Below are positions 15,626-22,575 of a stretch of 25,044 nucleotides of DNA, in pieces (position 1 is the stretch's first letter; each line of letters starts with the position of its first letter). Origin of the DNA: Sva-07 sp035529175 (GTDB taxonomy: Bacteria > Actinomycetota > Acidimicrobiia > Acidimicrobiales > Ilumatobacteraceae); contig DATKXG010000277.1 of assembly GCA_035529175.1 (NCBI GenBank), positions 1-25,044 of the forward strand, written 5' to 3'. The translations under genes were made by a program, and so were the position numbers. The notes beneath the pieces are model-generated. The model searched no databases. It was not told the DNA's origin and worked only from the letters and a program-made list of their open reading frames with translations.

Positions 15626-16558
15626 TCAGCGGCTGTAGCGGGCGATGGCGGCGACGAGGAGGTCGAAGACCGCGTCGTCGTCGACCGTGGTGAGCACGTC
15701 GCAGTTGGGCGCCGCTCGGGAGGTGACCGACCGCTGGTCGATGACGGTCATCCCGCGGGTGTGCTCGCCCCGCGTCTCGATCACCACGTGACTCGCTGCA
15801 CGCCCGAACAGGTCGGGATGCGTCACGGCGAATACGGCGAGCGGGTCGTGGACGGCGGCGCCGCGCATCGAACCGGGATCGTGCCGCGAGAGGTAGTTCG
15901 CGCTGAAGAAGCGGAGGAGATCGGCGAGCACGGCGGCGAGGGTGCCGTCGAGCGCGTCGATCGTGGCGATCCGCTCGGGCGTGGCCAGGAACCGGTGGGT
16001 CACGTCGAGGCCGGCCATGACCAGTGGCCCGCCGTAGCCGAACACGATCGCGGCCGCCTCGGGGTCGGCCCACACGTTGAACTCGCCGGTCGGCGTGCGG
16101 TTGCCGAATGTTCCGCCGCCCATCAGGGAGATGCCGGCGATGCGATCGGCGATGTCCGGAGCGGTACGCAGTGCAAGCGCGATGTTCGTCAGCGGGCCGA
16201 CCGGCACGAGCCAGACGTCGTCGAGAGCTCGACACGTGTCGACGATGAAGCCGACCGCGTCGTTGCCGTCGAGTGGGGTGGTGGGCGCCGGCAGGTCGGC
16301 GCCGTCGAGGCCGCTGTCGCCGTGGACGAACGGGGCCGCTCGTGGCTCTGCGACGAGTGGGCGGGGGCTCCCGGCGTGAACCGGAACGTCGAGACCCAAC
16401 AGGTCGCGCATCACGAGCGCGTTGTGGGTGGTGCGATCGAGCGGCGCGTTGCCGGCGACGGTGGTGATGCCGACGAGCTCCGCATGGTGGGCCGCCGCGA
16501 CGATCGCCATCGCGTCGTCGTGGCCAGGGTCGCAGTCGAGGAGCACACGTGCCGTCAT
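15626..16558 (-). CDS. Inosine/uridine-preferring nucleoside hydrolase family protein
   Basis: 310 residues, normal length. Members split the N-glycosidic bond of ribonucleosides for purine/pyrimidine salvage. The calcium-binding motif LLDCDPGHDDAMAI begins at residue 6 with D10, D14 and D15. GPLTNIALAL, MGGGTFGNRTPTGEFNVWADPEAA and the late AAVHDPLAVFAVT (catalytic His-Asp pair) complete the family pattern. No signal peptide, so cytosolic. Substrate preference cannot be read from the sequence. A weak NANNNT match (CATGCT, 16565-16570 minus) lies 6 bases before the ATG. The gene is followed by a palindrome and then the peptidase gene. Confidence 0.92.
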   Translation of the reverse strand: MTARVLLDCDPGHDDAMAIVAAAHHAELVGITTVAGNAPLDRTTHNALVMRDLLGLDVPVHAGSPRPLVAEPRAAPFVHGDSGLDGADLPAPTTPLDGNDAVGFIVDTCRALDDVWLVPVGPLTNIALALRTAPDIADRIAGISLMGGGTFGNRTPTGEFNVWADPEAAAIVFGYGGPLVMAGLDVTHRFLATPERIATIDALDGTLAAVLADLLRFFSANYLSRHDPGSMRGAAVHDPLAVFAVTHPDLFGRAASHVVIETRGEHTRGMTVIDQRSVTSRAAPNCDVLTTVDDDAVFDLLVAAIARYSR

Positions 16559-16595
16559 CGCCCGAGCATGTCATCGCCGGGCCGTCACCCCAGAA

Positions 16596-16713
16596 GCGAT
16601 GAGCGAAGTGGCGCTATTCGGGCGGTTGGCTCATCGCCGGTGGTGGGTCTGGTGTTGCGATGAGCGAAGTGGCGCTATTCGGGCGGTTGGCTCATCGCTG
16701 GTGGTGGGTCTGG
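16596..16713. repeat. Tandem duplication of a 57-bp element with internal inverted repeat
   Basis: Copies at 16596-16652 and 16657-16713 are identical at 56 of 57 bases, separated by 4 bases (period 61). In each, GCGATGAGC pairs with GCTCATCGC across 24 bases (16596-16604 with 16629-16637; 16657-16665 with 16690-16698). The duplication fills most of the gap between the divergent nucleoside hydrolase and lipoprotein genes. Short frames read through it but are not protein-like. Confidence 0.85.
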
Positions 16714-16715
16714 GG

Positions 16716-16721
16716 CACACT
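16716..16721 (+). promoter_or_regulatory. Weak -10 candidate of the lipoprotein gene
   Basis: CACACT ends 6 bases before ATG 16728. It keeps the second-position A and last T of the other boxes but lacks the first T. It starts 2 bases after the second 57-bp copy, so that element lies where a -35 box or operator would be. Confidence 0.3.
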
Positions 16722-16727
16722 GGGGTG

Positions 16728-17543
16728 ATGGTTCGGCGAGGGCGTTCGAGCACGCAGTCGATCGCCGGCACGGTGTTCGCCGTTGCGTTCGTCGTGGCGG
16801 CGCTCGCCGGATGCGCGTCCGGCGACGACGCCGCCGGCGAGCCGTCTGCGGTACCCGAGCCCTCGATGTCGATCACGGAGCCCGCTTCGACCGCCACGAT
16901 CACGACCCCGACATCGACATCGACATCGACATCAACGACGACCGTGCCGACGCCGCCCGTGAACGAGACGATCGCGACGGTGCCGGAGGCGGCGGTACCG
17001 GGTATCGACAGCGAGGAACCGTTCTGTCGCGCGTGGAGCGAGTTCGCCGGGTCGTTCCAGGCGTTGACGTTCGCATCGATCGACGGGGCCGACCCGCTCG
17101 TCGGCGCCCGCCTCGAAGTGGTTGCCGCCGGAGCCGTCGTGTCAGCTGCGCGCTCGCTCGACGACGCGTTCCCCGACGAGATCGCCGACGAGCGCGAGGT
17201 GTTCGTCGACGAGGTGATCGGGCCGTTCGCCCGCCGGGCCGCTCGGGCCGCCGACGAACTCCGATCCGTCGACGTCGGCGATGACGACATCGAACTCCTC
17301 GGCGACGCGTGGCTCGCGGCACTCGTCGCGTCGGATCCGGCCGACCCGGTGATCGACGTCGACGTCCCTGCGGAACTCGATCCCGCGATCGATGCCGCGT
17401 CCGCGGCGTTTGCCGCGGACGTGCCGCCGATCGCCGCCGATCCGAGCCTGATCACCCGTGCCGAGGCACCCGGCACGTTCGGCTACCTCGGCGAGCAGTG
17501 CCCGGACCAGGGCGTCCTCGCCGGCAACGACGCGATCAGCTGA
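16728..17543 (+). CDS. Putative lipoprotein of unknown function
   Basis: 271 residues. A basic N-terminus (MVRRGRSS), a hydrophobic segment and the lipobox LAGC with C29 predict a membrane-anchored lipoprotein. Residues of about 40-80 form a Thr/Ser/Pro linker that includes a TSTS run coded by a hexanucleotide repeat. The remaining domain (about 90-271) is acidic and Ala-rich and mostly helical, starting EPFCRAWSEFAGSFQAL and ending with FGYLGEQC; the two cysteines could form a disulfide outside the membrane. I recognise no family beyond this general layout, which is common in Acidimicrobiia. It is convergent with the thiolase-like gene, with 5 bases between stops. Confidence 0.82.
   Translation: MVRRGRSSTQSIAGTVFAVAFVVAALAGCASGDDAAGEPSAVPEPSMSITEPASTATITTPTSTSTSTSTTTVPTPPVNETIATVPEAAVPGIDSEEPFCRAWSEFAGSFQALTFASIDGADPLVGARLEVVAAGAVVSAARSLDDAFPDEIADEREVFVDEVIGPFARRAARAADELRSVDVGDDDIELLGDAWLAALVASDPADPVIDVDVPAELDPAIDAASAAFAADVPPIAADPSLITRAEAPGTFGYLGEQCPDQGVLAGNDAIS
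16910..16933 (+). repeat. (GACATC)4 hexanucleotide repeat
   Basis: Four perfect units lie within the lipoprotein's linker and encode alternating Thr-Ser. Unit gain or loss would change linker length in frame. Confidence 0.9.
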
Positions 17544-17548
17544 GTGCC

Positions 17549-19108
17549 TCAACCGAGGCGGATGTCACCGTCGGCGTCGAGGTCGACCGAGCGGCCCACC
17601 CACTCGCCGTCGCACATCGCTGCGGTCACGTCGGCGGACTCGGACGTGCCCCACGCGCGTCGGCCGTCGGCGAGCAGGCAGGAGGCGATCGAGCGTTCCG
17701 GCGATCCTTCACGGTCGAACATCACGGTGTAGGCCTCGACGGTGGCCGCCCCCGCTGCGTCGGCTGTCCCCGCGAGCTTGCGGTGTGGCAGCGCGTCGAT
17801 CTCCGACTGTGGCTTGTCGTAACGGAACCCGTCGACGGGAACGGTCGAGTACACGCCGAACGCGTGCTTCGTGACGAATCCACCGTTGGCCCAGACGAGG
17901 CCGTACTCGCCCGGCCGTTCTCGGAGATCGTCGACGACGGTGGCGATGGCGTGCATCACGTAGTTGTTCCACGGTCCACCGGCGAACGTCATGCCGCCGG
18001 TGCGAGACCACTGACGGGTCGCGAGATCGATGCCGAGCGACTGGGCTCCCAGCTGCACCGCGGCCGGGAAGCACGAGTAGAGGTCGATGACCGAGACGTC
18101 GTCGATGCCGACGCCGGCGAGCTCGAGGGCTCGATGGCCTCCGATTTCGATCGCGGGTGTGCGAGCGAGGGTGTTGCGGTGCGACACGAACTGGTGCTCG
18201 CGGCAGTCGGTGCCGGCGTGCGGGAACACCCAGCGGTCCTCGGGCACGCCGAGGCGGCGGGCAGCGCCGACCGAACACATGATGACGGCAGCCGCCATGT
18301 CGACGCCATTGTTCGAGTTGAGCAACTTCGGGTACGGCAACCCGATCATCCGGTTGCGATCGGTGACCGTGACGATCTCCTCGGCGGTCTTGGCCTCCTG
18401 GATCCACGCGTACGGGTTCCGTGCGGCGATCTCGCTGAGGCCCGAGTACAGCCGCCCGAGGTGCGCCTGGTGCTCGTCGATCGATCGTCCGGACGCCGCA
18501 CGGATCGCCGTTTCGAACATCGGGTAGTGCTGCACCGGCGCGACGATTCCTCGTTGGATCTCGGCGTCGAGGGCCATGTGCAGGTCCTCGCCGATGATCG
18601 TCGGCTCGTCACCCGGTTCGGACTTGGGCCAGTTGAACTCGATGCCGGCGGCCCGACCCCGTTGGCGTGTGCGAGTCGCCTCGCCACCGGCGAGGATCGC
18701 GATGTCGATCTCGCCGGTCTGGATCTGCAGGGCGGTGGTGTTGACCAGGGATTGGGGGCTGTTGCCGCCCATGGTCGTGTAGTCGAAGCGACGCGGTTCC
18801 AGCCTGAGGCGTTCGGCGAGGAACCGGGGAACGTTCCCGTAGCGCCACGAGAGTTGACCGACCACCCGCACCGCGTCGGCCGGCGGTGGACCGGCGAGCT
18901 TGGCGTCGGTCGATGCGGCGAGCACCGCTTGTTCCATCAGGGCGATCGGCTCGAGGGCGTCGTCGAGCGAGCTGCTCCGGTTGACGAACTGCCCGACGCC
19001 GATGATGACGGCGGTGCGATCGTCGGGGCGGCCCGGAGTCGTTCGAGGAGTCGATCGAGGCGTTGGTCCCGGAGTCGGTCCTGGAGTCGGTCCTGGAGTC
19101 GTGGTCAC
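17549..19108 (-). CDS. Thiolase-like protein lacking the N-terminal cysteine (annotated as acetyl-CoA acetyltransferase in relatives)
   Basis: 519 residues: a thiolase fold (about 31-420) plus an extra C-terminal domain of about 95 residues (EAYTVMFDREGSPERSIASCLLADG). The start AVIIGVGQ, the helix-strand TALQIQTGEIDIAILAGGEA, DLYSCFPAAVQLGAQ (position of the HDCF-type loop) and ANGGFVTKHAFGVY (position of the catalytic His loop) are readable. The segment TTMGGNSPQSLVN (111-123), where the nucleophilic cysteine should be, has none, so ordinary thiolytic or condensing chemistry is doubtful. It resembles the mycobacterial thiolase-like proteins with an added C-terminal domain. The first 25 residues are TPGP-type repeats, probably not part of the fold. 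GTG 19108 follows a TATGGT box by 6 bases. Cytosolic; lipid or acyl-CoA metabolism is inferred. Confidence 0.85.
   Translation of the reverse strand: MTTTPGPTPGPTPGPTPRSTPRTTPGRPDDRTAVIIGVGQFVNRSSSLDDALEPIALMEQAVLAASTDAKLAGPPPADAVRVVGQLSWRYGNVPRFLAERLRLEPRRFDYTTMGGNSPQSLVNTTALQIQTGEIDIAILAGGEATRTRQRGRAAGIEFNWPKSEPGDEPTIIGEDLHMALDAEIQRGIVAPVQHYPMFETAIRAASGRSIDEHQAHLGRLYSGLSEIAARNPYAWIQEAKTAEEIVTVTDRNRMIGLPYPKLLNSNNGVDMAAAVIMCSVGAARRLGVPEDRWVFPHAGTDCREHQFVSHRNTLARTPAIEIGGHRALELAGVGIDDVSVIDLYSCFPAAVQLGAQSLGIDLATRQWSRTGGMTFAGGPWNNYVMHAIATVVDDLRERPGEYGLVWANGGFVTKHAFGVYSTVPVDGFRYDKPQSEIDALPHRKLAGTADAAGAATVEAYTVMFDREGSPERSIASCLLADGRRAWGTSESADVTAAMCDGEWVGRSVDLDADGDIRLG
19065..19100. repeat. Three tandem 12-bp units
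   Basis: GGTCCYGGAGTC occurs at 19065-19076, 19077-19088 and 19089-19100 (one difference in the first unit). It encodes the repeated TPGP at the N-terminus of the minus-strand thiolase-like protein. Confidence 0.88.
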
Positions 19109-19114
19109 GCCCGA

Positions 19115-19120
19115 ACCATA
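19115..19120 (-). promoter_or_regulatory. -10 box of the thiolase-like gene (leaderless)
   Basis: On the minus strand TATGGT ends 6 bases before GTG 19108. It stands back to back with the rpiB promoter, with 48 bases between the two hexamers. Confidence 0.5.
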
Positions 19121-19168
19121 CGCAGCGGTCGTGGCCGGCTCACACCTGGCGCGCGGGCGGTGACGACC

Positions 19169-19174
19169 TACACT
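19169..19174 (+). promoter_or_regulatory. -10 box of rpiB (leaderless)
   Basis: TACACT ends 8 bases before ATG 19183, without a Shine-Dalgarno sequence. It supports this ATG over in-frame upstream starts reaching into the thiolase-like gene. Confidence 0.55.
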
Positions 19175-19182
19175 CGGCCTGC

Positions 19183-19647
19183 ATGGATGTGGCCGCCGAC
19201 GTACGACGGATCGCGATCGGCTCCGATCACGCCGGGTACGAACTCAAGCAACACCTGGTCACCATGCTGCTCGCTCTCGGCCATGACGTCGACGACCAGG
19301 GCACCCACTCGACGGAGTCGGTCGACTACCCGGCGATCTGTGCCGGGGTCGGTCGCACCGTTCGCGAAGGTGACGCCGATGTCGGCATCGTTCTGGGCGG
19401 CAGCGGCCAGGGCGAGCAACTTGCCGCCAACAAGGTCCGCGGGGTGCGAGCGGCGCTGTGCAACTGCCTCTACACGGCGCGCATGGCCCGAGCGCACAAC
19501 GACGCCAACGTGCTCTCGATCGGTGCGCGCGTCGTCGGTGAGGGCCTCGCCGAGGAGATCGTCACCACCTTCCTCGCCACCGACTTCGAAGGCGGACGCC
19601 ACGCCCGGCGTGTCGACCAACTGACCGAACTCGAAGCCCACTTCTGA
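19183..19647 (+). CDS. rpiB: Ribose-5-phosphate isomerase B
   Basis: 154 residues, normal for RpiB. It interconverts ribose 5-phosphate and ribulose 5-phosphate in the cytosolic pentose phosphate pathway. The N-terminal GSDHAGYELK (13-22) binds phosphate. VLGGSGQGEQLAANKVRGVRAA carries S74 at the place of the E. coli active-site cysteine and E78, matching the mycobacterial type in which a glutamate is the base. RAHNDANVLSIGARVVG is the conserved late block. It is divergent from the thiolase-like gene and followed, after a strong palindrome, by glyA. Confidence 0.93.
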   Translation: MDVAADVRRIAIGSDHAGYELKQHLVTMLLALGHDVDDQGTHSTESVDYPAICAGVGRTVREGDADVGIVLGGSGQGEQLAANKVRGVRAALCNCLYTARMARAHNDANVLSIGARVVGEGLAEEIVTTFLATDFEGGRHARRVDQLTELEAHF

Positions 19648-19686
19648 CCAACTGTCACACTTGACCCGGCACAGTGTGACAATTGG
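19648..19686. repeat. Palindrome between rpiB and glyA
   Basis: TGTCACACT (19653-19661) and AGTGTGACA (19673-19681) are perfect inverted repeats; with CCAA (19648-19651) and TTGG (19683-19686) the arms reach 14 bases with one mismatch, around an 11-base spacer. It starts at the base after the rpiB stop and ends 26 bases before the glyA ATG. No U-tract. It could be a transcript-end hairpin or, given its length and symmetry, an operator for glyA. No glycine or SAM riboswitch features are seen. Confidence 0.8.
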
Positions 19687-19712
19687 CGGAACGAACCAAA
19701 GGATTCCCCGAC

Positions 19713-20963
19713 ATGCCGTTCCCCTCCGACACCGATCCCGACACCGTGGTCCTCTCGCTCATCGAGCGTGAAGTCGAACGCCAGACCACCGGCATTCAGC
19801 TGATCGCCAGTGAGAACTTCACCTCGCCCGCGGTCATGGCCGCGGTCGGTTCCGTGCTGACCAACAAGTACTCCGAGGGCTACCCGGGCAAGCGGTACTA
19901 CGGCGGCAACGCGATCGTCGACGACATCGAGCAGCTCGCGATCGACCGGGTCAAGGCGCTGTTCGGTGCCGATCACGCGAACGTGCAGCCGCACTCCGGC
20001 GCCAACGCCAACATGTGCGTGTACCAGGCGTTGCTGCAGCCGGGCGACACCGTGCTGGGCCTCAGCCTCGACCACGGCGGGCATCTCACGCACGGCTCCC
20101 CGGTCAACGCCAGCGGGCTGCTGTACAACTTCGTGTCGTACGGCACCGGTGCCGAGGACCGCATCGACATGGACGAGGTACGCGCCCTGGCGCTCGAGCA
20201 TCGTCCGAAGATGATCGTCGCCGGCACCACTGCCTACCCGCGCCGACTCGACCCCGAGCCGTTCAAGAAGATCGCCGACGAGGTCGGAGCGCTGCTGCTG
20301 TTCGACATCGCCCACCTCGCCGGCCTCGTCGCCGGCGGTGCCCACCCCAACCCGGTGCCCTACGCCGACGTCGTCACGTTCACCACACACAAGACACTGC
20401 GCGGTCCGCGGGGTGGCGCGATCCTCTGCAAGGCCGAGCATGCCAAGGCGATCGACAAGGCGGTGTTCCCCGGCTGGCAGGGCGGGCCGCTCGAACACGT
20501 CATCGCCGGCAAGGCGGTCGCGTTCCGTGAGGCGGCCGACCCGTCGTTCCGCGAGTACGCGAACCAGGTCGTGAAGAACGCGTCGGCGCTCGCCGACGCG
20601 CTCGTGCAGGAGGGCTTCCGCCTCGTCTCGGGCGGCACCGACAACCACCTGATGGTCGTCGACCTCACGCCGTTCGACGCCGACCTCACCGGCAAGGAGG
20701 CCCAGGCCAAGCTCGACGAGGCGGGGATCACCCTCAACAAGAACACGATCCCCGACGACCCGCGCAGCCCGTTCGTCACCAGCGGCGTGCGCATCGGCAC
20801 CCCGTCGGTCACCACGCAGGGGATGACCGAGACCGAGATGCCGGTGATCGCCGCATTGATCGCCCGGGCACTGCGCGGCCGCGAGGATGCCGCCGAACTG
20901 GAACTCGTCCGCAAGGACGTCGCCGAGCTCTGCGCCCGCTTCCCGGCGTATCCGGCCAGCTGA
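19713..20963 (+). CDS. glyA: Serine hydroxymethyltransferase
   Basis: 416 residues. It interconverts serine and glycine with tetrahydrofolate, supplying one-carbon units. Family blocks: IQLIASENFTSPAVMAAVGS, NKYSEGYPGKRYYGG, QPHSGANANMCVYQALL, DIAHLAGLVAGG and FTTHKTLRGPRGG with the PLP lysine K227. ATG 19713 has AAAGGA ending 9 bases upstream; an upstream TTG at 19683 would lie in the palindrome and is rejected. glyA next to wecA and the atp operon is known in other actinobacteria. Unlike most neighbours it has a ribosome-binding site and no -10 box close to the start, so expression may come from rpiB or from an untested site in the gap. Confidence 0.97.
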   Translation: MPFPSDTDPDTVVLSLIEREVERQTTGIQLIASENFTSPAVMAAVGSVLTNKYSEGYPGKRYYGGNAIVDDIEQLAIDRVKALFGADHANVQPHSGANANMCVYQALLQPGDTVLGLSLDHGGHLTHGSPVNASGLLYNFVSYGTGAEDRIDMDEVRALALEHRPKMIVAGTTAYPRRLDPEPFKKIADEVGALLLFDIAHLAGLVAGGAHPNPVPYADVVTFTTHKTLRGPRGGAILCKAEHAKAIDKAVFPGWQGGPLEHVIAGKAVAFREAADPSFREYANQVVKNASALADALVQEGFRLVSGGTDNHLMVVDLTPFDADLTGKEAQAKLDEAGITLNKNTIPDDPRSPFVTSGVRIGTPSVTTQGMTETEMPVIAALIARALRGREDAAELELVRKDVAELCARFPAYPAS

Positions 20964-20971
20964 CGCTGTCG

Positions 20972-20977
20972 TAGGCT
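20972..20977 (+). promoter_or_regulatory. -10 box of wecA (leaderless)
   Basis: TAGGCT ends 8 bases before GTG 20986 in the 22-base gap after glyA. There is no Shine-Dalgarno sequence. Confidence 0.55.
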
Positions 20978-20985
20978 GATCAGCC

Positions 20986-22233
20986 GTGCCCGATCTCGGT
21001 TCCTTTCTCCTGATCGGAGCCGTCGCGGCACTCGTCACGTTCGCCACCACGCCACTCGTCGGCGTGCTGGCTCGACGTCAGGGTTGGGTGTACCTGCCCA
21101 ACGACCGCACGGTGCACCAGAGCCCGCTGCCGGACATCGGCGGGATGGCGATGTACGTGGGGCTGCTGGCGGCGATGCTCACCGCCTGGCTGCTCGACGC
21201 GTTCGACGTGATGTTCGCCAGCAACTCCGAGCCGATCGGTGTGCTCATCGCCGCGACGATCATCTACGTCGTCGGATTCATCGACGACATCCGCGGCCTG
21301 TCGCCGCCGGCCAAGGTGGCCGGCACCGTGCTCGCAGGACTCGCGCTCGTGCAGTTCGGCGTGGTGATGTACGCCTTCCGGTTGCCGTTCTTCGACGGGC
21401 CGATCCTGCTCGCGCAGGAGTGGCGCCCGCTCGTGACGGTGTTGTGGCTGCTCGGGATGACGCAGGCGATCAACCTCATCGACGGTCTCGACGGACTGGC
21501 GGCCGGCATCGTCGCGATCGGGGCCGGGGCGTTCTTCCTCTACAGCCAAGAGTTGATCGACAGCGACGTGCTCGACGTGAGGAACATCGGCCCGCTCGTG
21601 GCGATCATCGCCGTCGGAGTGTGCATTGGATTCCTGCCCCACAACTTCAACCCGGCGCGCATCATGATGGGCGACGGCGGCGCGCTCCTGCTCGGGCTGC
21701 TGCTCGCGGTCGCGACGAGCGTCGTCGGCGGTCGCGCCGACTCGTTCAACCAGGAGTTCATCGGTCAGACCTACTTCTTCCTCGCTCCGCTCGCGATCCC
21801 GCTGCTCATCCTCGGGGTGCCGATCTTCGACCTCGCGTTCGCGATCTTCCGGCGCGCGACGAGCCGCCGTTCGCTCTCGACCGCCGACAAGGGCCACCTG
21901 CACCACCGGTTGATGGACCTCGGCCACGGACACCGGCGAAGCGTGGTGATCCTGTGGACCTGGACGCTGCTGCTGTCGGCGTTCGTGCTGTACCCGACGC
22001 TGAGCGGGCGCAACCCGGCCTACCTTCCGTTCGGCATCATCGCGCTCGCGATCGTGCTGTTCACGGTGCTCCACCCGAGCGTCCGTGCGCGCCGTCGGGA
22101 GACCGAGCATCCCGGGCCCACAACCGATGCCGGCGTCGCCGGTGTCGGTGCCGCGGGTGACGGGGCCGATGATCACGAGGACGACGGGGAGACTTTGGCC
22201 GAAGGGTTGCCCCCGGCGGGGTCGGCCCACTAG
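20986..22233 (+). CDS. wecA: WecA/MraY-family undecaprenyl-phosphate sugar-1-phosphate transferase
   Basis: 415 residues, polytopic membrane protein (about 10-11 hydrophobic segments). It probably moves GlcNAc-1-phosphate from UDP-GlcNAc to decaprenyl/undecaprenyl phosphate, the first step of arabinogalactan or other wall polymers in relatives. Catalytic motifs: D100-D101 in FIDDIRGL, N163-LIDGLDGLA, NFNPARIMMGDGGALLLG, and the cytosolic GHLHHRLMDLGHGHRRSV, which marks the WecA/TagO group rather than MraY. The acidic, Gly/Ala-rich C-terminal tail (about 375-415) is probably disordered. Position before the atp genes matches mycobacteria. The TAG stop is also the start of the atp operon's -10 candidate. 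Confidence 0.92.
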   Translation: MPDLGSFLLIGAVAALVTFATTPLVGVLARRQGWVYLPNDRTVHQSPLPDIGGMAMYVGLLAAMLTAWLLDAFDVMFASNSEPIGVLIAATIIYVVGFIDDIRGLSPPAKVAGTVLAGLALVQFGVVMYAFRLPFFDGPILLAQEWRPLVTVLWLLGMTQAINLIDGLDGLAAGIVAIGAGAFFLYSQELIDSDVLDVRNIGPLVAIIAVGVCIGFLPHNFNPARIMMGDGGALLLGLLLAVATSVVGGRADSFNQEFIGQTYFFLAPLAIPLLILGVPIFDLAFAIFRRATSRRSLSTADKGHLHHRLMDLGHGHRRSVVILWTWTLLLSAFVLYPTLSGRNPAYLPFGIIALAIVLFTVLHPSVRARRRETEHPGPTTDAGVAGVGAAGDGADDHEDDGETLAEGLPPAGSAH

Positions 22234-22236
22234 GTT
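22231..22236 (+). promoter_or_regulatory. Putative promoter of the atp operon, overlapping the wecA stop codon
   Basis: TAGGTT (22231-22236) begins with the wecA TAG stop. TTGCCC at 22207-22212 sits 18 bases upstream as a possible -35. Transcription from near 22243 would give a leader of about 57 bases before ATG 22300. Confidence 0.5.
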
Positions 22237-22299
22237 GTGCGTGCGTTCACAAGCGCCGCTGCTCAACCGCAGCGCCCGCCACGACGCTCTCTTGGATCA

Positions 22300-22575
22300 A
22301 TGAAGCTCCTCCCAAAGCAGACACGCGTCGACACGCAGGACGGCCTGGGCCTCGGCATCGAGGCAGCCGTCATCATGGCGTTGTTCTTCGGTATCGGTGC
22401 CGGGCTCGACTGGCTGTTCGGCACCAGGCCGCTCTTCATGATCGTCTTCACCGTGCTCGGTGCGGTCGGCCTGTTCGCCAAGTGGAAGTACCGCTACGAC
22501 GACCGCATGAACGAACTCGAAGCGGAGCGCACCGCCAAGTCGGCCAAGGCGTCCGACCGGAGTCGCGCGGCATGA
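22300..22575 (+). CDS. Small membrane protein, AtpZ/AtpI-like, first gene of the atp operon
   Basis: 91 residues with two hydrophobic segments (about 20-38 and 44-62) and a charged C-terminal helix (KYRYDDRMNELEAERTAKSAK). GLGIEAAVIMALFFGIGAGLDWLFGT resembles AtpZ-type F0F1 accessory proteins encoded ahead of atpB. Such proteins are not part of the core enzyme; roles in c-ring assembly or ion supply have been proposed for relatives. ATG 22300 is chosen because the upstream extension (from GTG 22237) is Pro/Arg-rich and unlike the family. The stop overlaps the next start (ATGA). Confidence 0.75.
   Translation: MKLLPKQTRVDTQDGLGLGIEAAVIMALFFGIGAGLDWLFGTRPLFMIVFTVLGAVGLFAKWKYRYDDRMNELEAERTAKSAKASDRSRAA

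Noticed and set aside
16596..16713. CRISPR-like interpretation of the 57-bp duplicate
   Set aside because: Only two copies, separated by 4 bases, with no spacers and no cas genes nearby.
16611..16727. Short proteins reading MSEVALFGRL from the 57-bp repeat
   Set aside because: The frames come from the inverted repeat itself (ATGAGC...), lack ribosome sites and show no protein character.
19683..19712. TTG start extending glyA by 10 residues
   Set aside because: It lies within the palindrome; ATG 19713 has a well-placed AAAGGA and gives the standard length.
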